Below are positions 6,873 to 15,944 of a stretch of DNA of 47,276 nt, piece by piece. This DNA is from Actinomycetes bacterium (GTDB lineage: Bacteria > Actinomycetota > Actinomycetes > Propionibacteriales > Nocardioidaceae): assembly GCA_023417775.1 (NCBI GenBank), contig JAEZEJ010000120.1, positions 1 to 47,276 of the forward strand, given 5' to 3'. How positions within the stretch are numbered: position 1 is the first letter of the stretch; each line of letters starts with the position of its first letter. The position numbers and the translations under genes were made by a program. Below the pieces are notes generated by a model that was not told where the DNA came from, did no database searches, and saw only the letters and a list, made by a program, of their open reading frames with translations.

Positions 6873-8789
6873 GTGAATCGACGCCTGTTCTCGCTGACGG
6901 CTGCGGCGGCCCTGGTCCTCGGGACCTCCGCCGCGGCCGCTGCCACCACCCAGTTCCCCGCCGATCCCGACACCCCCGGATCCCTGACACCGCTCGGCAC
7001 CCATCACACCGGCCAATTCGACGAGAGCGCCGCGGAGATCGTGGCCTTCCATGCCGGATCCCAGCGCACCTTCGTCGTCAATGCGCTATCGGGTCAGATC
7101 GACGTGCTCGACGCCTCCGACCCGGCCGCTCCCACCCAGGTCGGCACGATCGCGGCCTCGGAGGGAGTCGTGAACTCCCTCTCCGTACGCGAGGACGGCC
7201 TGGTCGTCGCGGCGATCGAGGCGCCGACGAAGACCGACCCCGGCCACCTGTTGTTCGCCGATGCCACCACATTGCAGAACCTCGGCACCGTCCAGGTGGG
7301 CGCCCAGCCGGACATGGTCAGCATCTCGCCGGACGGTGCCTTCGCCGTCTCGGCCGACGAGGGCGAGCCCGCCGACGACTACGGCGTCGACCCGGAGGGA
7401 ACGGTCAGCATCGCCTCCCTCCCCGGTGGACTCGCGGCTCCCGGCCAGGAGGCCGTTCGCACCGCGACCTTCCACGACTGGGAGGACGATGGGCCGAATC
7501 AGCTGCCCCAGGACGTCCGCGTCTTCGGCCCCGAGGTGAACGCCGAGCGACCCGTATCGGCCAATCTCGAACCCGAATATGTCGCCATCGACGGCTCCAC
7601 CGCCTATGTGACTCTGCAGGAGAACAACGCCATCGCGGTGGTCGACCTCGCCGATGCGCGGGTGACGGACCTCTGGCCGATGGGGTTCAAGGACCACAGC
7701 CGGCCCGGCATGGGGATGGACGCCTCGGACCGTGACGGCGCCATCGACATCAAGCCCCAGCCGGTGCTCGGGATGTACCAGCCCGATGGCATCGGCACCT
7801 ACTCCGCGGACGGCCGGACCTACCTGGTGACCGCGAACGAGGGCGACGCCCGCGAATGGGGCGACTATGCCGAAGGGGCTCGGGTCAAGAATCTCGGCAA
7901 GGACGGCCTGGCGCCGATCTGCGAGGACTCCCCCGCCGCCGGGTTGACGGGCGATGCCGACCTCGGCCGACTGAACGTCACACTGGAGAACGGCCTGCGC
8001 ACGGACGGCTCCTGCTACGAGCAGCTCTTCTCCTTCGGCAGCCGATCCTTCTCCATCTGGAGTCCCGAGGGCGAGTTGGTCTTCGACTCCGGCGACGAGT
8101 TCGAGCGGATCGTGGCCGAGGCGCTGCCGGAGCACTTCAACTCCAACCACTCGGAGTCGAACTTCGACGGCCGCAGCGACGACAAGGGTCCCGAGCCGGA
8201 GAACCTCGCGATCGGGCAGATCGGCGATCGGACCTATGCCTACATCGGATTCGAGCGCGTCGGCGGAGTGATCGTCTACGACATCACCGATCCGCGCGCA
8301 CCGGAGTTCGTCAGCTACACCAATGAGCGGGACTTCTCGGTCTCCGCCGAGGACGAGATCGACGACGGCGGCGACCCGGCCGCGGTGCTGCGCCGCGCCG
8401 GCGACCTCGGGCCCGAGGGCATCGCCTTCGTAGACGCCGCGGACTCCCCCACCGAGCAGCCGCTCGTCATCACGGGCAACGAGGTATCGGGCACCACCAC
8501 CTTCTTCGCCGTGACCGCCGAGGACGACGGTGGGGCCGGCCCCGGCCCCGAGCCGACGGAGCCCGCGCCCACCGAGCCCGCACCGACCGAGCCCGCACCG
8601 ACCGAGCCCGCACCGACCGACGTGCCGGTGGCCGAGCCGCCGGGAGACTCCCCCGTGAAGGAGCCCATCGGGGATCTGCCGGGCACCGGCTCCACGGTCT
8701 CGCCGTGGTGGTTCGCCCTCGGCGCTGTTCTGCTCTCCGGTGGCGGGCTGCTCACCTGGAGACGCCTGAGCTCGGGGACCTCTCGCTGA
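6873..8789 (+). CDS. Choice-of-anchor I family surface protein with LPxTG sorting signal
   Basis: This is a 638-residue exported protein. It has an N-terminal signal peptide (about 1-24), a beta-propeller-like body of roughly 530 residues and a Thr/Pro/Glu linker. It ends in a cell-wall sorting signal: LPGTG near residue 607, a hydrophobic helix and a terminal RR-rich tail. The body contains the recurring blocks NALSGQIDVLD, LEPEYVAIDG, ANEGDAREWGDY and GPEPENLAIG that define the choice-of-anchor I / alkaline-phosphatase-like family; its enzymatic role is uncertain. A sortase should anchor it to peptidoglycan. A sortase-like gene lies about 18 kb away on the other strand, and no canonical sortase is next to this gene. 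Confidence 0.88.
   Translation: MNRRLFSLTAAAALVLGTSAAAAATTQFPADPDTPGSLTPLGTHHTGQFDESAAEIVAFHAGSQRTFVVNALSGQIDVLDASDPAAPTQVGTIAASEGVVNSLSVREDGLVVAAIEAPTKTDPGHLLFADATTLQNLGTVQVGAQPDMVSISPDGAFAVSADEGEPADDYGVDPEGTVSIASLPGGLAAPGQEAVRTATFHDWEDDGPNQLPQDVRVFGPEVNAERPVSANLEPEYVAIDGSTAYVTLQENNAIAVVDLADARVTDLWPMGFKDHSRPGMGMDASDRDGAIDIKPQPVLGMYQPDGIGTYSADGRTYLVTANEGDAREWGDYAEGARVKNLGKDGLAPICEDSPAAGLTGDADLGRLNVTLENGLRTDGSCYEQLFSFGSRSFSIWSPEGELVFDSGDEFERIVAEALPEHFNSNHSESNFDGRSDDKGPEPENLAIGQIGDRTYAYIGFERVGGVIVYDITDPRAPEFVSYTNERDFSVSAEDEIDDGGDPAAVLRRAGDLGPEGIAFVDAADSPTEQPLVITGNEVSGTTTFFAVTAEDDGGAGPGPEPTEPAPTEPAPTEPAPTEPAPTDVPVAEPPGDSPVKEPIGDLPGTGSTVSPWWFALGAVLLSGGGLLTWRRLSSGTSR
8559..8618 (+). repeat. In-frame 15-bp tandem repeat coding EPAPT
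   Basis: Four consecutive 15-bp units of about GAGCCCGCACCGACC encode EPAPT repeats in the wall-spanning linker of the surface protein. Copy number may vary between strains by slippage. Confidence 0.85.
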
Positions 8790-8819
8790 GTGCGGGGGCA
8801 CCCCACACTCAGCGAGAGG
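8779..8819. terminator. Bidirectional hairpin terminator between convergent genes
   Basis: A perfect 14-bp stem (CCTCTCGCTGAGTG with its complement) encloses a 13-nt loop that holds a further GGGG/CCCC pairing. It overlaps the stop codon of the surface protein gene and lies just past the helicase stop. There is no U-tract. Confidence 0.7.
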
Positions 8820-8823
8820 GAGG

Positions 8824-11343
8824 TCAGGACCAGGCGGAGCGGCGGAGCGTGTGCACGGCGGCCGGCGCGAGACCCGCGCTGGCCGCCAGCGCCGCCTCAC
8901 CCTCCGGCGAGTCCGCGGCGAGCAGGGTGGACGGGCCGAACCAGCGCGCCCAGCTCCACGCGAAGGCCTCACGCAGATCCTTGCGACGGGCGAACTCCGT
9001 CGGCACCGCGTACCACGTGCGACCCACCGGCCGGGCACGACCGAACAGCACCGCCCACCCGGCCGCGGCGCCGGGCGACGGGGCGAGGTGGCGGGCGACC
9101 AGATAGCGCGGAGCCGTGATCGGGGCGAACAGCTCCTCCACCGCCTGCGCGAAGACGCCGTCGACGGTCTCCGACCGCAGTGAGAAGCGATAGGCCCCGG
9201 TCGCGTCGATCAGCATCTCCACTCCGGCGGCCCCCTCGCCGTACACGCCGGCCTGCGCCAGGGCGTCGGCCACGACATAGGCGTGCGCCGCCAGGCCGTC
9301 CTCGCGGGCCGCCTCCCGCGCAGCGCGCCAGGGGCGCCGCCGGGTCCCGTCGCCCACGACACCGCGCTCCCCCATCCGCGCCCAGGGAGCCTCGGGCTCG
9401 GCAGTCGGGTCGGAATGGACGATGCGGGCACCGCGGTCCGGGACGACCCGGAGCACGGTGCGCGCCCGATCCTCATAGGACTCCCCGACCCGCCAGCGCC
9501 GCGCGATCAGCTCCCGCTCCTGGGCACGCACCGTCATCGAGTCGTTGATGGCGGCCAGCGCCGTGGACTCCGGCGGCGCATAGGGCGAGAAGCGCGCGTC
9601 CACGTGCGGCACACCCGAGACGACCTGGCCGTCATCGTCGACACCGTAGTAGCCATCGTGTTTGCGGACGAATCGACGCCAGTCGCTGTCGCCCCCGGGA
9701 TGATCGTGGGCCACGCAGACGACGCTCCAGGTGAGCGCGACCTTCCGCTGCCACGACGGGTCGATCCGCAGCGCCCGGCCACGCGTCTGGATGACCGCGG
9801 AGCTGGTGCTGGCCGTCGACAGATCGATCAGCGTGGTGACCTGCTGAGCGTCCCACCCCTCACCGAGCAGCGCGCGGGTCCCCACCAGCACCCGGCAGTG
9901 CCCTTCTCCGAAGAAGTCGGTCACCACAGGCACCCATCGCCGGCTCATCCACGGGCCGGCGATCTCGACCAGTCCGTCGGCACCGTCGATCGCCCGGAGC
10001 TCGAGCCGGTCGCCGAGCGCCGGCAGCCGCTCGAGGACGAAATCCAGCAGGCGGCGGGCGACCCCGGCCCGCGCCGCGACGGTCCGCCCGGTCATCAGCA
10101 CGGCATCGACCGCCGAGCCCTCGAGTCCGGCCATCACCTCGAAGGCCGACCCGTGCTCGGCCGGCGCACCGCGCAGGGCGATGGACGACGTGGCGCTCTC
10201 CCGCTCGAAGTCGCAGACCACGACCGCGCGCAACCGATCCCCCAGCGCCACCCGCTCGATCTCGACGATCTCGGCGGCCGCGCGCATCTTGCTCGCACTC
10301 CTGCTCAACACCCGGTCCACCCGCGACTGCGCCGGCCGCGAGACACCCCGGCGTGTGGCCTGCAGCCCGATCCCCGGGAGCGCCGCCCGGAGATCCTCGA
10401 TCACCTCGCTGTCGCGGGGATCGTCGCTGTGCCGCAGGCACGACCGGACCCAGTCGTCCAGCAGTACCGCCCAGTCCTCGGTCGCCAGCGGCACCCGGTG
10501 CTCCTCGGTGAGGCGGGCGCCCTCCGGCAGGGCGAGCAGCCCGGCATGTGACAACCGCAGCGCCGCCCGCGCCAGCTCCGGCTCCTCCCGCGCGAAGGAG
10601 TTCCACCCGGCCGGAGGATCCCCGAAGCGCAGATCGCACCAGGTCAGCAACGGCGTCGAACCGTATCGGGGGTCCAGCAGCTCGGTCGTCAGCTCGGCGA
10701 AGCGTTCCGACGAGTCGGCGAGCCACTGCTCCTCCGGCGCATCGGGGGTCGTCAGCCAGGCAAGCTCGGCGAAGGGCGCGAGATCGCCCTCCCGCACCGC
10801 GGCCGGGATCGAGGCCGTGTAGGCGATATCGCCGAACAGCTCATCGACCTGATCGGCCTGGCGCCGCGACATCGTGCCGGGCGGCGTGGCCGTCAATCCG
10901 AGGACATCGGCCTGCGGCATCTCCCCCAGGACCTCCGCCAGCAGCTCGCCCCAGGTCTCCAGCAGGTGATGGCACTCGTCGAGCACGATCGTCAGCGGTC
11001 CGGCGTCGTGGAGTGCGGCGACCAATGCCCGGCCGTTCTCGTGCAACCGGTCCACGAGCGTCGCCTCGTCGCCGGTCTCGTCATCGCGGTCGAAGCTCGC
11101 CAGCGACTGGTAGGTGAGGGCCGTGAAGGGAGCGTCGAGATCGCGCGAGATCGAACCGGGACCCGCGTCGTAGCGCGACCAGGTCTCGATCCACTGGGAC
11201 TGGATCGCGGTATTGGGGCAGAACACCACCGCCGGCTGGCCGAGCCCGACCAGGAACTCGAGCCCGAGTACCGTCTTGCCGGCGCCCGGCGGCAGCGATA
11301 CCCAGAAACGGCGGCGGCCCTCGCGACGCTGATCGGTCAGCAT
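8824..11343 (-). CDS. DEAD/DEAH-box (SF2) helicase family protein
   Basis: The 839-residue protein carries SF2 motor motifs: Walker A PPGAGKT at about residue 18, Walker B DECHH at about 125, the TATPPGT motif III, and an arginine-finger motif QTRGRALR near residue 555. The last 250 residues have no recognised domain. Relatives of this type are XPB/Ssl2-like DNA-stimulated ATPases. The annotated ATG leaves only 17 residues before Walker A and omits a Q-motif-like RPYRLRRFQREAL that is encoded in frame immediately upstream. A CTG at 11394 overlaps the preceding stop as CTGA and would include it. The gene follows the acyl-CoA dehydrogenase gene directly, so they are probably co-transcribed. Its biological role is unknown. 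Confidence 0.85.
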   Translation of the reverse strand: MLTDQRREGRRRFWVSLPPGAGKTVLGLEFLVGLGQPAVVFCPNTAIQSQWIETWSRYDAGPGSISRDLDAPFTALTYQSLASFDRDDETGDEATLVDRLHENGRALVAALHDAGPLTIVLDECHHLLETWGELLAEVLGEMPQADVLGLTATPPGTMSRRQADQVDELFGDIAYTASIPAAVREGDLAPFAELAWLTTPDAPEEQWLADSSERFAELTTELLDPRYGSTPLLTWCDLRFGDPPAGWNSFAREEPELARAALRLSHAGLLALPEGARLTEEHRVPLATEDWAVLLDDWVRSCLRHSDDPRDSEVIEDLRAALPGIGLQATRRGVSRPAQSRVDRVLSRSASKMRAAAEIVEIERVALGDRLRAVVVCDFERESATSSIALRGAPAEHGSAFEVMAGLEGSAVDAVLMTGRTVAARAGVARRLLDFVLERLPALGDRLELRAIDGADGLVEIAGPWMSRRWVPVVTDFFGEGHCRVLVGTRALLGEGWDAQQVTTLIDLSTASTSSAVIQTRGRALRIDPSWQRKVALTWSVVCVAHDHPGGDSDWRRFVRKHDGYYGVDDDGQVVSGVPHVDARFSPYAPPESTALAAINDSMTVRAQERELIARRWRVGESYEDRARTVLRVVPDRGARIVHSDPTAEPEAPWARMGERGVVGDGTRRRPWRAAREAAREDGLAAHAYVVADALAQAGVYGEGAAGVEMLIDATGAYRFSLRSETVDGVFAQAVEELFAPITAPRYLVARHLAPSPGAAAGWAVLFGRARPVGRTWYAVPTEFARRKDLREAFAWSWARWFGPSTLLAADSPEGEAALAASAGLAPAAVHTLRRSAWS

Positions 11344-11390
11344 CGCGAGGGCCTCGCGCTGGAAGCGCCGCAGCCGGTAGGGCCGTGTGC

Positions 11391-12581
11391 TCAGAGCTTG
11401 TAGTCCTTGAGCAGGCTGCGGCCGATGATCATCTTCTGGATATCCGAGGTGCCCTCGCCGATCAGCATGAAGGCGGCCTCGCGATACAGCCGCTCGATCT
11501 CGTACTCCTTGGAGTAGCCGTAGCCACCGTGGATCCGGAATGAGGCCTCGACGACCTCATTGCAGTACTCGCTCGCGACCATCTTGGCCATGCCGGCCTC
11601 GACATCCATCCGCTCACCGGCGTCCTTGAGCCGCGCCGCCCGCACCACCATCGAGTGGGCGGTCTCGACCTTGGTCGCCATCTCCGCGATTCGGAACAGC
11701 ACCGCCTGATGCTGGGCGATCGGCTTGCCGAAGGTCTCACGCTGCTGCGCATAGGCCACGCCCAGCTCGAAGGCGCGATTGGCGATGCCCACCGCGCGGG
11801 CACCGACGTTGACGCGGCCGACCTCGACCCCGTCCATCATCTGATAGAAGCCCTTGCCGGGCTCGCCGCCGAGGACCTGATCGGCACTGATCTTGTGCTT
11901 CTCCAGGATCATCTCGGTGGTGTCGATGCCCTTGTAGCCCATCTTGTCGATCTTGCCCGGGATCGTGATCCCCTGGGCGGTCTCGCCGAAGCCGGGCTCC
12001 TTCTCGATCAGGAAGGTCGTCATGTTCCGGTAGACGCTGTCGGCACCCTCGTCGGTCTTGCACAGCACCGCGACCAATGTCGACGAGCCGCCATTGGTCA
12101 GCCACATCTTCTGGCCGGTGATCTCATATCCGTCGTCGACCTTCGTCGCCTTGGTCGACACCGCCGAGACATCCGAGCCCAGCGACGGCTCGGACATGCT
12201 GAAGGCGCCCCGCACCTCGCCCGTCGCCATCTTCGGCAGGTACTTCTGCTTCTGCTCCTCGGTACCGTGCTGCATCAGCATGTAGGCCACGATGAAGTGC
12301 GTGTTGATGACGCCCGAGACGCTCATCCAGCCGCGGGCGATCTCCTCGACGACCAGGGCATAGGTCAGCAGCGACTCACCCAGACCCCCGTACTCCTCGG
12401 GGATCATCAGGCCGAAGATGCCGAGCTCTTTGAGTCCCTCGACGATCTCGGTCGGGTACTCATCGGCGTGCTCCAGATCCGTCGCGACCGGCAGGATCTC
12501 CTTCTCCACGAACTGCCGCACGAGCTTGAGGATCTCCTCCTGCTCATCGCTGAGACCCTCGGTCCGCACCAGACGACCCAT
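11391..12581 (-). CDS. Acyl-CoA dehydrogenase
   Basis: This 396-residue FAD enzyme has the three-part acyl-CoA dehydrogenase fold. The N-terminal helical domain includes PEEYGGLGESLLTYALV. The middle beta domain has AFSMSEPSLGSDVSA and KMWLTNGG. The C-terminal domain has GRVNVGARAVGIA, QRETFGKPIAQHQ and RIHGGYGYSKEYEIERLYREA. It oxidises the alpha-beta bond of an acyl-CoA in fatty-acid or branched-chain amino-acid breakdown; chain length cannot be told. An AAAGGA ribosome-binding site precedes the ATG. A thioesterase gene is divergent from it, so the two share a 193-bp control region and perhaps a role in acyl-CoA turnover. Its stop codon overlaps a possible upstream start of the helicase gene. 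Confidence 0.95.
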   Translation of the reverse strand: MGRLVRTEGLSDEQEEILKLVRQFVEKEILPVATDLEHADEYPTEIVEGLKELGIFGLMIPEEYGGLGESLLTYALVVEEIARGWMSVSGVINTHFIVAYMLMQHGTEEQKQKYLPKMATGEVRGAFSMSEPSLGSDVSAVSTKATKVDDGYEITGQKMWLTNGGSSTLVAVLCKTDEGADSVYRNMTTFLIEKEPGFGETAQGITIPGKIDKMGYKGIDTTEMILEKHKISADQVLGGEPGKGFYQMMDGVEVGRVNVGARAVGIANRAFELGVAYAQQRETFGKPIAQHQAVLFRIAEMATKVETAHSMVVRAARLKDAGERMDVEAGMAKMVASEYCNEVVEASFRIHGGYGYSKEYEIERLYREAAFMLIGEGTSDIQKMIIGRSLLKDYKL

Positions 12582-12774
12582 GCTTCATCCTTTCGACGTC
12601 TACCGGCGTCCGCGGCCGGGAACGATGTCCCCAGGCTTGATCCGCGGCGCCGGGCCGGCTCCCACCGTACTGCCTCGCGCGGGCCCGTGGGGCCGACTCC
12701 TGCACGTCGACGCGGACCCTTCCGCAAGCGGCGGTTCTCTCGTGCATGATATTCATCGTCGAGGAGGTGGTGAC

Positions 12775-13602
12775 ATGCAGCCCGCATTCTTCGACCTGAT
12801 GGCACAGGACGAGAGCGGCGCGACGCTCGCTCCGCGCGAGCTCGCCGCCAGCGGCTGGACCGCCAGCCATCTGCGCGGCATGGCTGTCAGCGGGGCCCTG
12901 GCGCGAGCGGTCGAAGCCGTCCGCCCGGCCGACCCCGGCTTCGCTCCGTCACGGTGGAGCGTCGACCTGTTCCGAGCCGCCCGGATGGAGCAGAGCACCG
13001 TTCGGGCTCGCATCGTGCGCACGGGCGGGCGACTGAGCCTCGTCGAGGCCGAGTTCCTCCAGGGCGATGCGCCGGTGGCTCGCGCCTCCGCCCTCTTCCT
13101 GCGTCGCGGCGGCCGGGTGGCGGGACGGTCGTGGGCTCCCCCGGACCCCCATCCGTGGACCGATGCGGCACGAGGCATCGGCCTGCCCGACACCCGTGAG
13201 CCGCGCTCGTACTTCAGCGAGGGCCGGGAATGGTCGCAGAGCACGGCAGGACACGCCGACGACAGCCGCAAGGAGATCCTGCTCTCGCCGATCGCGATCG
13301 TCGACGGGGAGCGGCCGACCCCGTGGCAGTTCACGGCCGAGGCGGCCGATGTCGCGAGCCTCGTCCAGCACTGGGGCAGCGCCGGCCAGGAGTACATCAA
13401 CGCCGACCTGAACGTCCACCTCGTCGATCTCCCGTCCGGTGAGCTCATCCGGCTCGCGGCGGCGGACCGTCTCGAGCACGACGGGATCGCGACCGGGACC
13501 GCTCATCTCTGGGACGCCGACCACCGACTCGGCACCGTGACCACCACGGCCGTCGCCAATGGCGACCATGCGCTCGACCCGGGTGCGATCCTCGATCGCT
13601 GA
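12775..13602 (+). CDS. Acyl-CoA thioesterase family protein (double hotdog)
   Basis: The 275-residue protein resembles the TesB-like double-hotdog thioesterases of actinobacteria. The N-terminal hotdog shows LRGMAVSGALARAVEAV and RWSVDLFRAA with RARIVRTGGRLSLVEAEF. The C-terminal hotdog shows YINADLNVHLVDLPSGE and GTAHLWDADHRLGTVTTTA. This family hydrolyses acyl-CoA to free acid and CoA; the substrate is unknown. A strong Shine-Dalgarno (GAGGAGGTGG) sits 4 nt before the ATG, so this gene has a normal leader, unlike many neighbours. It is divergent from the acyl-CoA dehydrogenase gene and convergent with the transporter gene. Confidence 0.85.
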   Translation: MQPAFFDLMAQDESGATLAPRELAASGWTASHLRGMAVSGALARAVEAVRPADPGFAPSRWSVDLFRAARMEQSTVRARIVRTGGRLSLVEAEFLQGDAPVARASALFLRRGGRVAGRSWAPPDPHPWTDAARGIGLPDTREPRSYFSEGREWSQSTAGHADDSRKEILLSPIAIVDGERPTPWQFTAEAADVASLVQHWGSAGQEYINADLNVHLVDLPSGELIRLAAADRLEHDGIATGTAHLWDADHRLGTVTTTAVANGDHALDPGAILDR

Positions 13603-13634
13603 CACGCGGCGCCGATGCTCCTGTGGAGGTCGCG

Positions 13635-13687
13635 GGCGGTGGGCTGCGCACGTCTCGAGGCGGCCGAAAGGTGCGTGGCCCACCGCC
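13635..13687. terminator. Long GC-rich bidirectional terminator hairpin
   Basis: A 17-bp stem (GGCGGTGGGC-tg-CGCAC with its complement, two G-U pairs) has a 19-nt loop. It lies in the 98-bp gap between the convergent thioesterase and EamA genes. Confidence 0.7.
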
Positions 13688-13700
13688 GCAGTGGTCGCCG

Positions 13701-14582
13701 TCAGTCGGCGACGAGCGATTCCTCCGGCCGCGCTCGTCCGCGGCCGAGCATCACGACCGCGAGCCCCACCAGGATGAGGGCCAGCCCGAGATAGGTCGCC
13801 CAGGGAAGCGCCTCGCCCAGGAAGACCGCGGCGAGCATCGCCGCCGTCGGCACCTCCAGGAGCAGGGCGAGGGAGATGACGACCGGGGGCATCACCGCGA
13901 GCAGGTGGTTGATGATCGAGTGCCCGAGGAACTGCGCGCACACCGCGACGGCCGCGATCAGCATCCAGTCTCGCGAGGAGAAGCCCACCAGCTCGACTCC
14001 GAACAACAGGCAGAGCGCGAGGGTCGCCAGCGAACAGACCCCGTAGACCCCGAAGGTGTACGACGTGGTGCCCATCGTGGCCCGCACCCGGCTGCCGGCG
14101 ATGACATAGAGCGCCGCGAACAGGCCGCCCGCCAGGGCGAGAACATCGCCCAACAGCGCCTCGCGCGACACCGTGACGTCGACCCCGGTGATCGCCAGCA
14201 CTCCGCCGACGGCCACCACACAGCCCACCAGGACCGCGGCCGAGCTGCGCTGCCCCCGCAGGGTCTCGATGAGCACGACCCACAGCACCTGCATCGACAC
14301 CAAGGCGATCGCCGCGGCCACCGAGGTCAGTTTGAGCGCGGAGATCCAGGTCGCGAAGTGTGCGGCGAGCATGACCCCGGCGAAGACGATGAGCAGCCAA
14401 CGGCGCCGGCTCTGGCCGGTCAGCTCCCTTCGTCCCGCCGACAGCGCGACCGGCGCGAGGACGATGGTCGCGAGCGCATTGCGCCAGAAGGCGATCGCCA
14501 GCGCGGGGGCGGAGATCGCCGCCATCAACGGCCCCGAGGCCGAGACGCCGAGGATCGCCACGACCAGCAGGAAGACGCTCAC
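13701..14582 (-). CDS. EamA family (DMT) transporter
   Basis: This is a 293-residue membrane protein with ten predicted helices in two repeats, the drug/metabolite transporter (EamA) architecture. The first repeat runs from FLLVVAILGVSASGPLMAA to about residue 145; the second includes GDVLALAGGLFAALYVIAG and ends in LGLALILVGLAVVMLG. Substrates of this family include metabolites and drugs and cannot be predicted. The start is a GTG preceded by GGGAGGGAG. A much longer open frame continues upstream on this strand but only mirrors the MgtE-CBS gene, so it was not used. A 99-bp region separates it from the divergent MgtE-CBS gene. Confidence 0.88.
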   Translation of the reverse strand: MSVFLLVVAILGVSASGPLMAAISAPALAIAFWRNALATIVLAPVALSAGRRELTGQSRRRWLLIVFAGVMLAAHFATWISALKLTSVAAAIALVSMQVLWVVLIETLRGQRSSAAVLVGCVVAVGGVLAITGVDVTVSREALLGDVLALAGGLFAALYVIAGSRVRATMGTTSYTFGVYGVCSLATLALCLLFGVELVGFSSRDWMLIAAVAVCAQFLGHSIINHLLAVMPPVVISLALLLEVPTAAMLAAVFLGEALPWATYLGLALILVGLAVVMLGRGRARPEESLVAD

Positions 14583-14669
14583 CAGGACAGTCTCCCTCCC
14601 ACGGGTGCCGTCCCGAGCTCCGGCTCCGGCCTCTCCACGCCGTGTCCGGCCCGACCTCGGGGCAGCCTC

Positions 14670-14675
14670 TAGAGT
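14670..14675 (+). promoter_or_regulatory. -10 hexamer TAGAGT, probable leaderless promoter of the mgtE-like/DUF1003 operon
   Basis: TAGAGT ends 6 nt before the GTG start, with no Shine-Dalgarno between. Confidence 0.5.
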
Positions 14676-14681
14676 TCTACC

Positions 14682-15944
14682 GTGAGTACGACCACCGGAC
14701 GCATCTTCCTGTCCCGCATCGTCGGGCAGGCGGTCTTCGACCCCGTGGGCGATCAGGTCGGCAAACTCCGCGATGTCGTCCTGGCGGTCCGCACCGCCCG
14801 ACAACGCCCGCGCGTGCTCGGCCTCGTCGTCGAGATCCTCGGTCGACGGCGTGTCTTCCTGCCGATCATGCGGGTCACCTCGATGGACTCCGGTCAGATC
14901 ATCACGACCGGCGTCCTCAACCTGCGCCGCTTCGAGCAGCGCCGCACCGAGACCCTCGCGGTGCACGAGCTCTTCGACCGGACCGTCACCTTCGGCGAGG
15001 GCATCGAGGGCACGGTCTACGACCTCGCGATCGAGTCGGACCCGCGCCGCGACTGGTACGTCTCCGATGTCGCGGTCCAGGAGAAGGGCAAGCGATTCAG
15101 CCGGCGCGGCGCGAGCCACGTCCTGGAGTGGGATGAGGTGAGCGGGCTCGCACAGGACGAGACCGGCCAGGGGGCCACGCACCTGCTCGCGACGATGGAC
15201 GAGATGCGCCCCGCCGACCTCGCGAGCGCGCTGCGCGATCTCACCCCCAAGCGCCGCCTCGAGATCGTCGCCGAGCTGGGTGACGAGCGTCTGGCCGATG
15301 TCCTGGAGGAGATGCCCGACACCTTCCAGGCCGAGATCCTGGGCGTGCTCGATCCCGAGCGCGGCGCCGATGTCCTCGGCGAGATGAGCCCTGACGATGC
15401 GGCCGACCTCCTGGGCGGCCTGCCCGCCCAGACTGCCGAGCAGCTGCTGCTGCTGATGGAGCCCGATGATGCCGACGACGTCCGCCGGCTGATGGAGTAC
15501 GAGGACCGCACCGCCGGCGGCATGATGACGACCGAGCCGATCGTGCTGCTGCCGGATGCGACGATCGCCGAGGCCCTCGCGCTGATCCGGGAGCCCGAGC
15601 TGCCACCCGCGCTGGCGGCGATGATCTACGTGTGCCGGCCGCCGGTGGAGACGCCCACCGGGCGATTCCTGGGCGTGGTCCACTTCCAGGCGCTGCTGCG
15701 CGAGCCGCCGTCGACCCTCGTCGGCGCGATCGTCGACAACGACATCGACTGGCCCCGGCCCGAGACCTCGCTCGCGCAGGTCTCCAGCCTGCTGGCCGCC
15801 TACGACATGGTGGCGCTGCCCGTGATCGACGAGAACCAGCATCTGCTCGGTGCCGTCACCATCGACGATGTGCTCGACCATCTGCTGCCCGAGGGGTGGC
15901 GCGAGCAGGACGACACCGCATTGGAAGGGGGCCTGGCCCGATGA
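14682..15944 (+). CDS. PRC-barrel / MgtE N-domain / CBS-pair protein without membrane domain
   Basis: The 420-residue protein starts with PRC-barrel-like beta-rich segments (about 1-155; FDPVGDQVGKLRDVV and VLEWDEV). An MgtE intracellular N domain follows (about 165-265), recognisable by repeats such as LADVLEEMPDTFQAEIL and GADVLGEMSPDDAADLLGGL. A CBS pair occupies about 270-405 (MMTTEPIVLLPDATIAEALALI and VALPVIDENQHLLGAVTIDDVLDHLLP). The transmembrane channel domain of true MgtE is absent, so this is a cytosolic sensor-like protein rather than a transporter. M. tuberculosis Rv1232c has the same layout and also sits beside a DUF1003 gene. It overlaps DUF1003 by 4 nt (ATGA). Confidence 0.88.
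   Translation: MSTTTGRIFLSRIVGQAVFDPVGDQVGKLRDVVLAVRTARQRPRVLGLVVEILGRRRVFLPIMRVTSMDSGQIITTGVLNLRRFEQRRTETLAVHELFDRTVTFGEGIEGTVYDLAIESDPRRDWYVSDVAVQEKGKRFSRRGASHVLEWDEVSGLAQDETGQGATHLLATMDEMRPADLASALRDLTPKRRLEIVAELGDERLADVLEEMPDTFQAEILGVLDPERGADVLGEMSPDDAADLLGGLPAQTAEQLLLLMEPDDADDVRRLMEYEDRTAGGMMTTEPIVLLPDATIAEALALIREPELPPALAAMIYVCRPPVETPTGRFLGVVHFQALLREPPSTLVGAIVDNDIDWPRPETSLAQVSSLLAAYDMVALPVIDENQHLLGAVTIDDVLDHLLPEGWREQDDTALEGGLAR

Noticed and set aside
8559..8618. Tandem 15-bp repeats considered as a CRISPR-like or regulatory array
   Set aside because: They are contiguous, in frame and code EPAPT in a wall linker; there are no spacers.
7086..9038. 650-codon minus-strand open frame opposite the choice-of-anchor I gene
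   Set aside because: It is a GC-driven shadow frame crossing a convergent terminator hairpin; no recognisable protein.
12582..12774. 193-bp region between acyl-CoA dehydrogenase and thioesterase genes examined for a riboswitch or repressor site
   Set aside because: Apart from the two ribosome-binding sites and an AT-richer patch (about 12745-12756) that may be part of a promoter, no convincing structure or palindrome was found.
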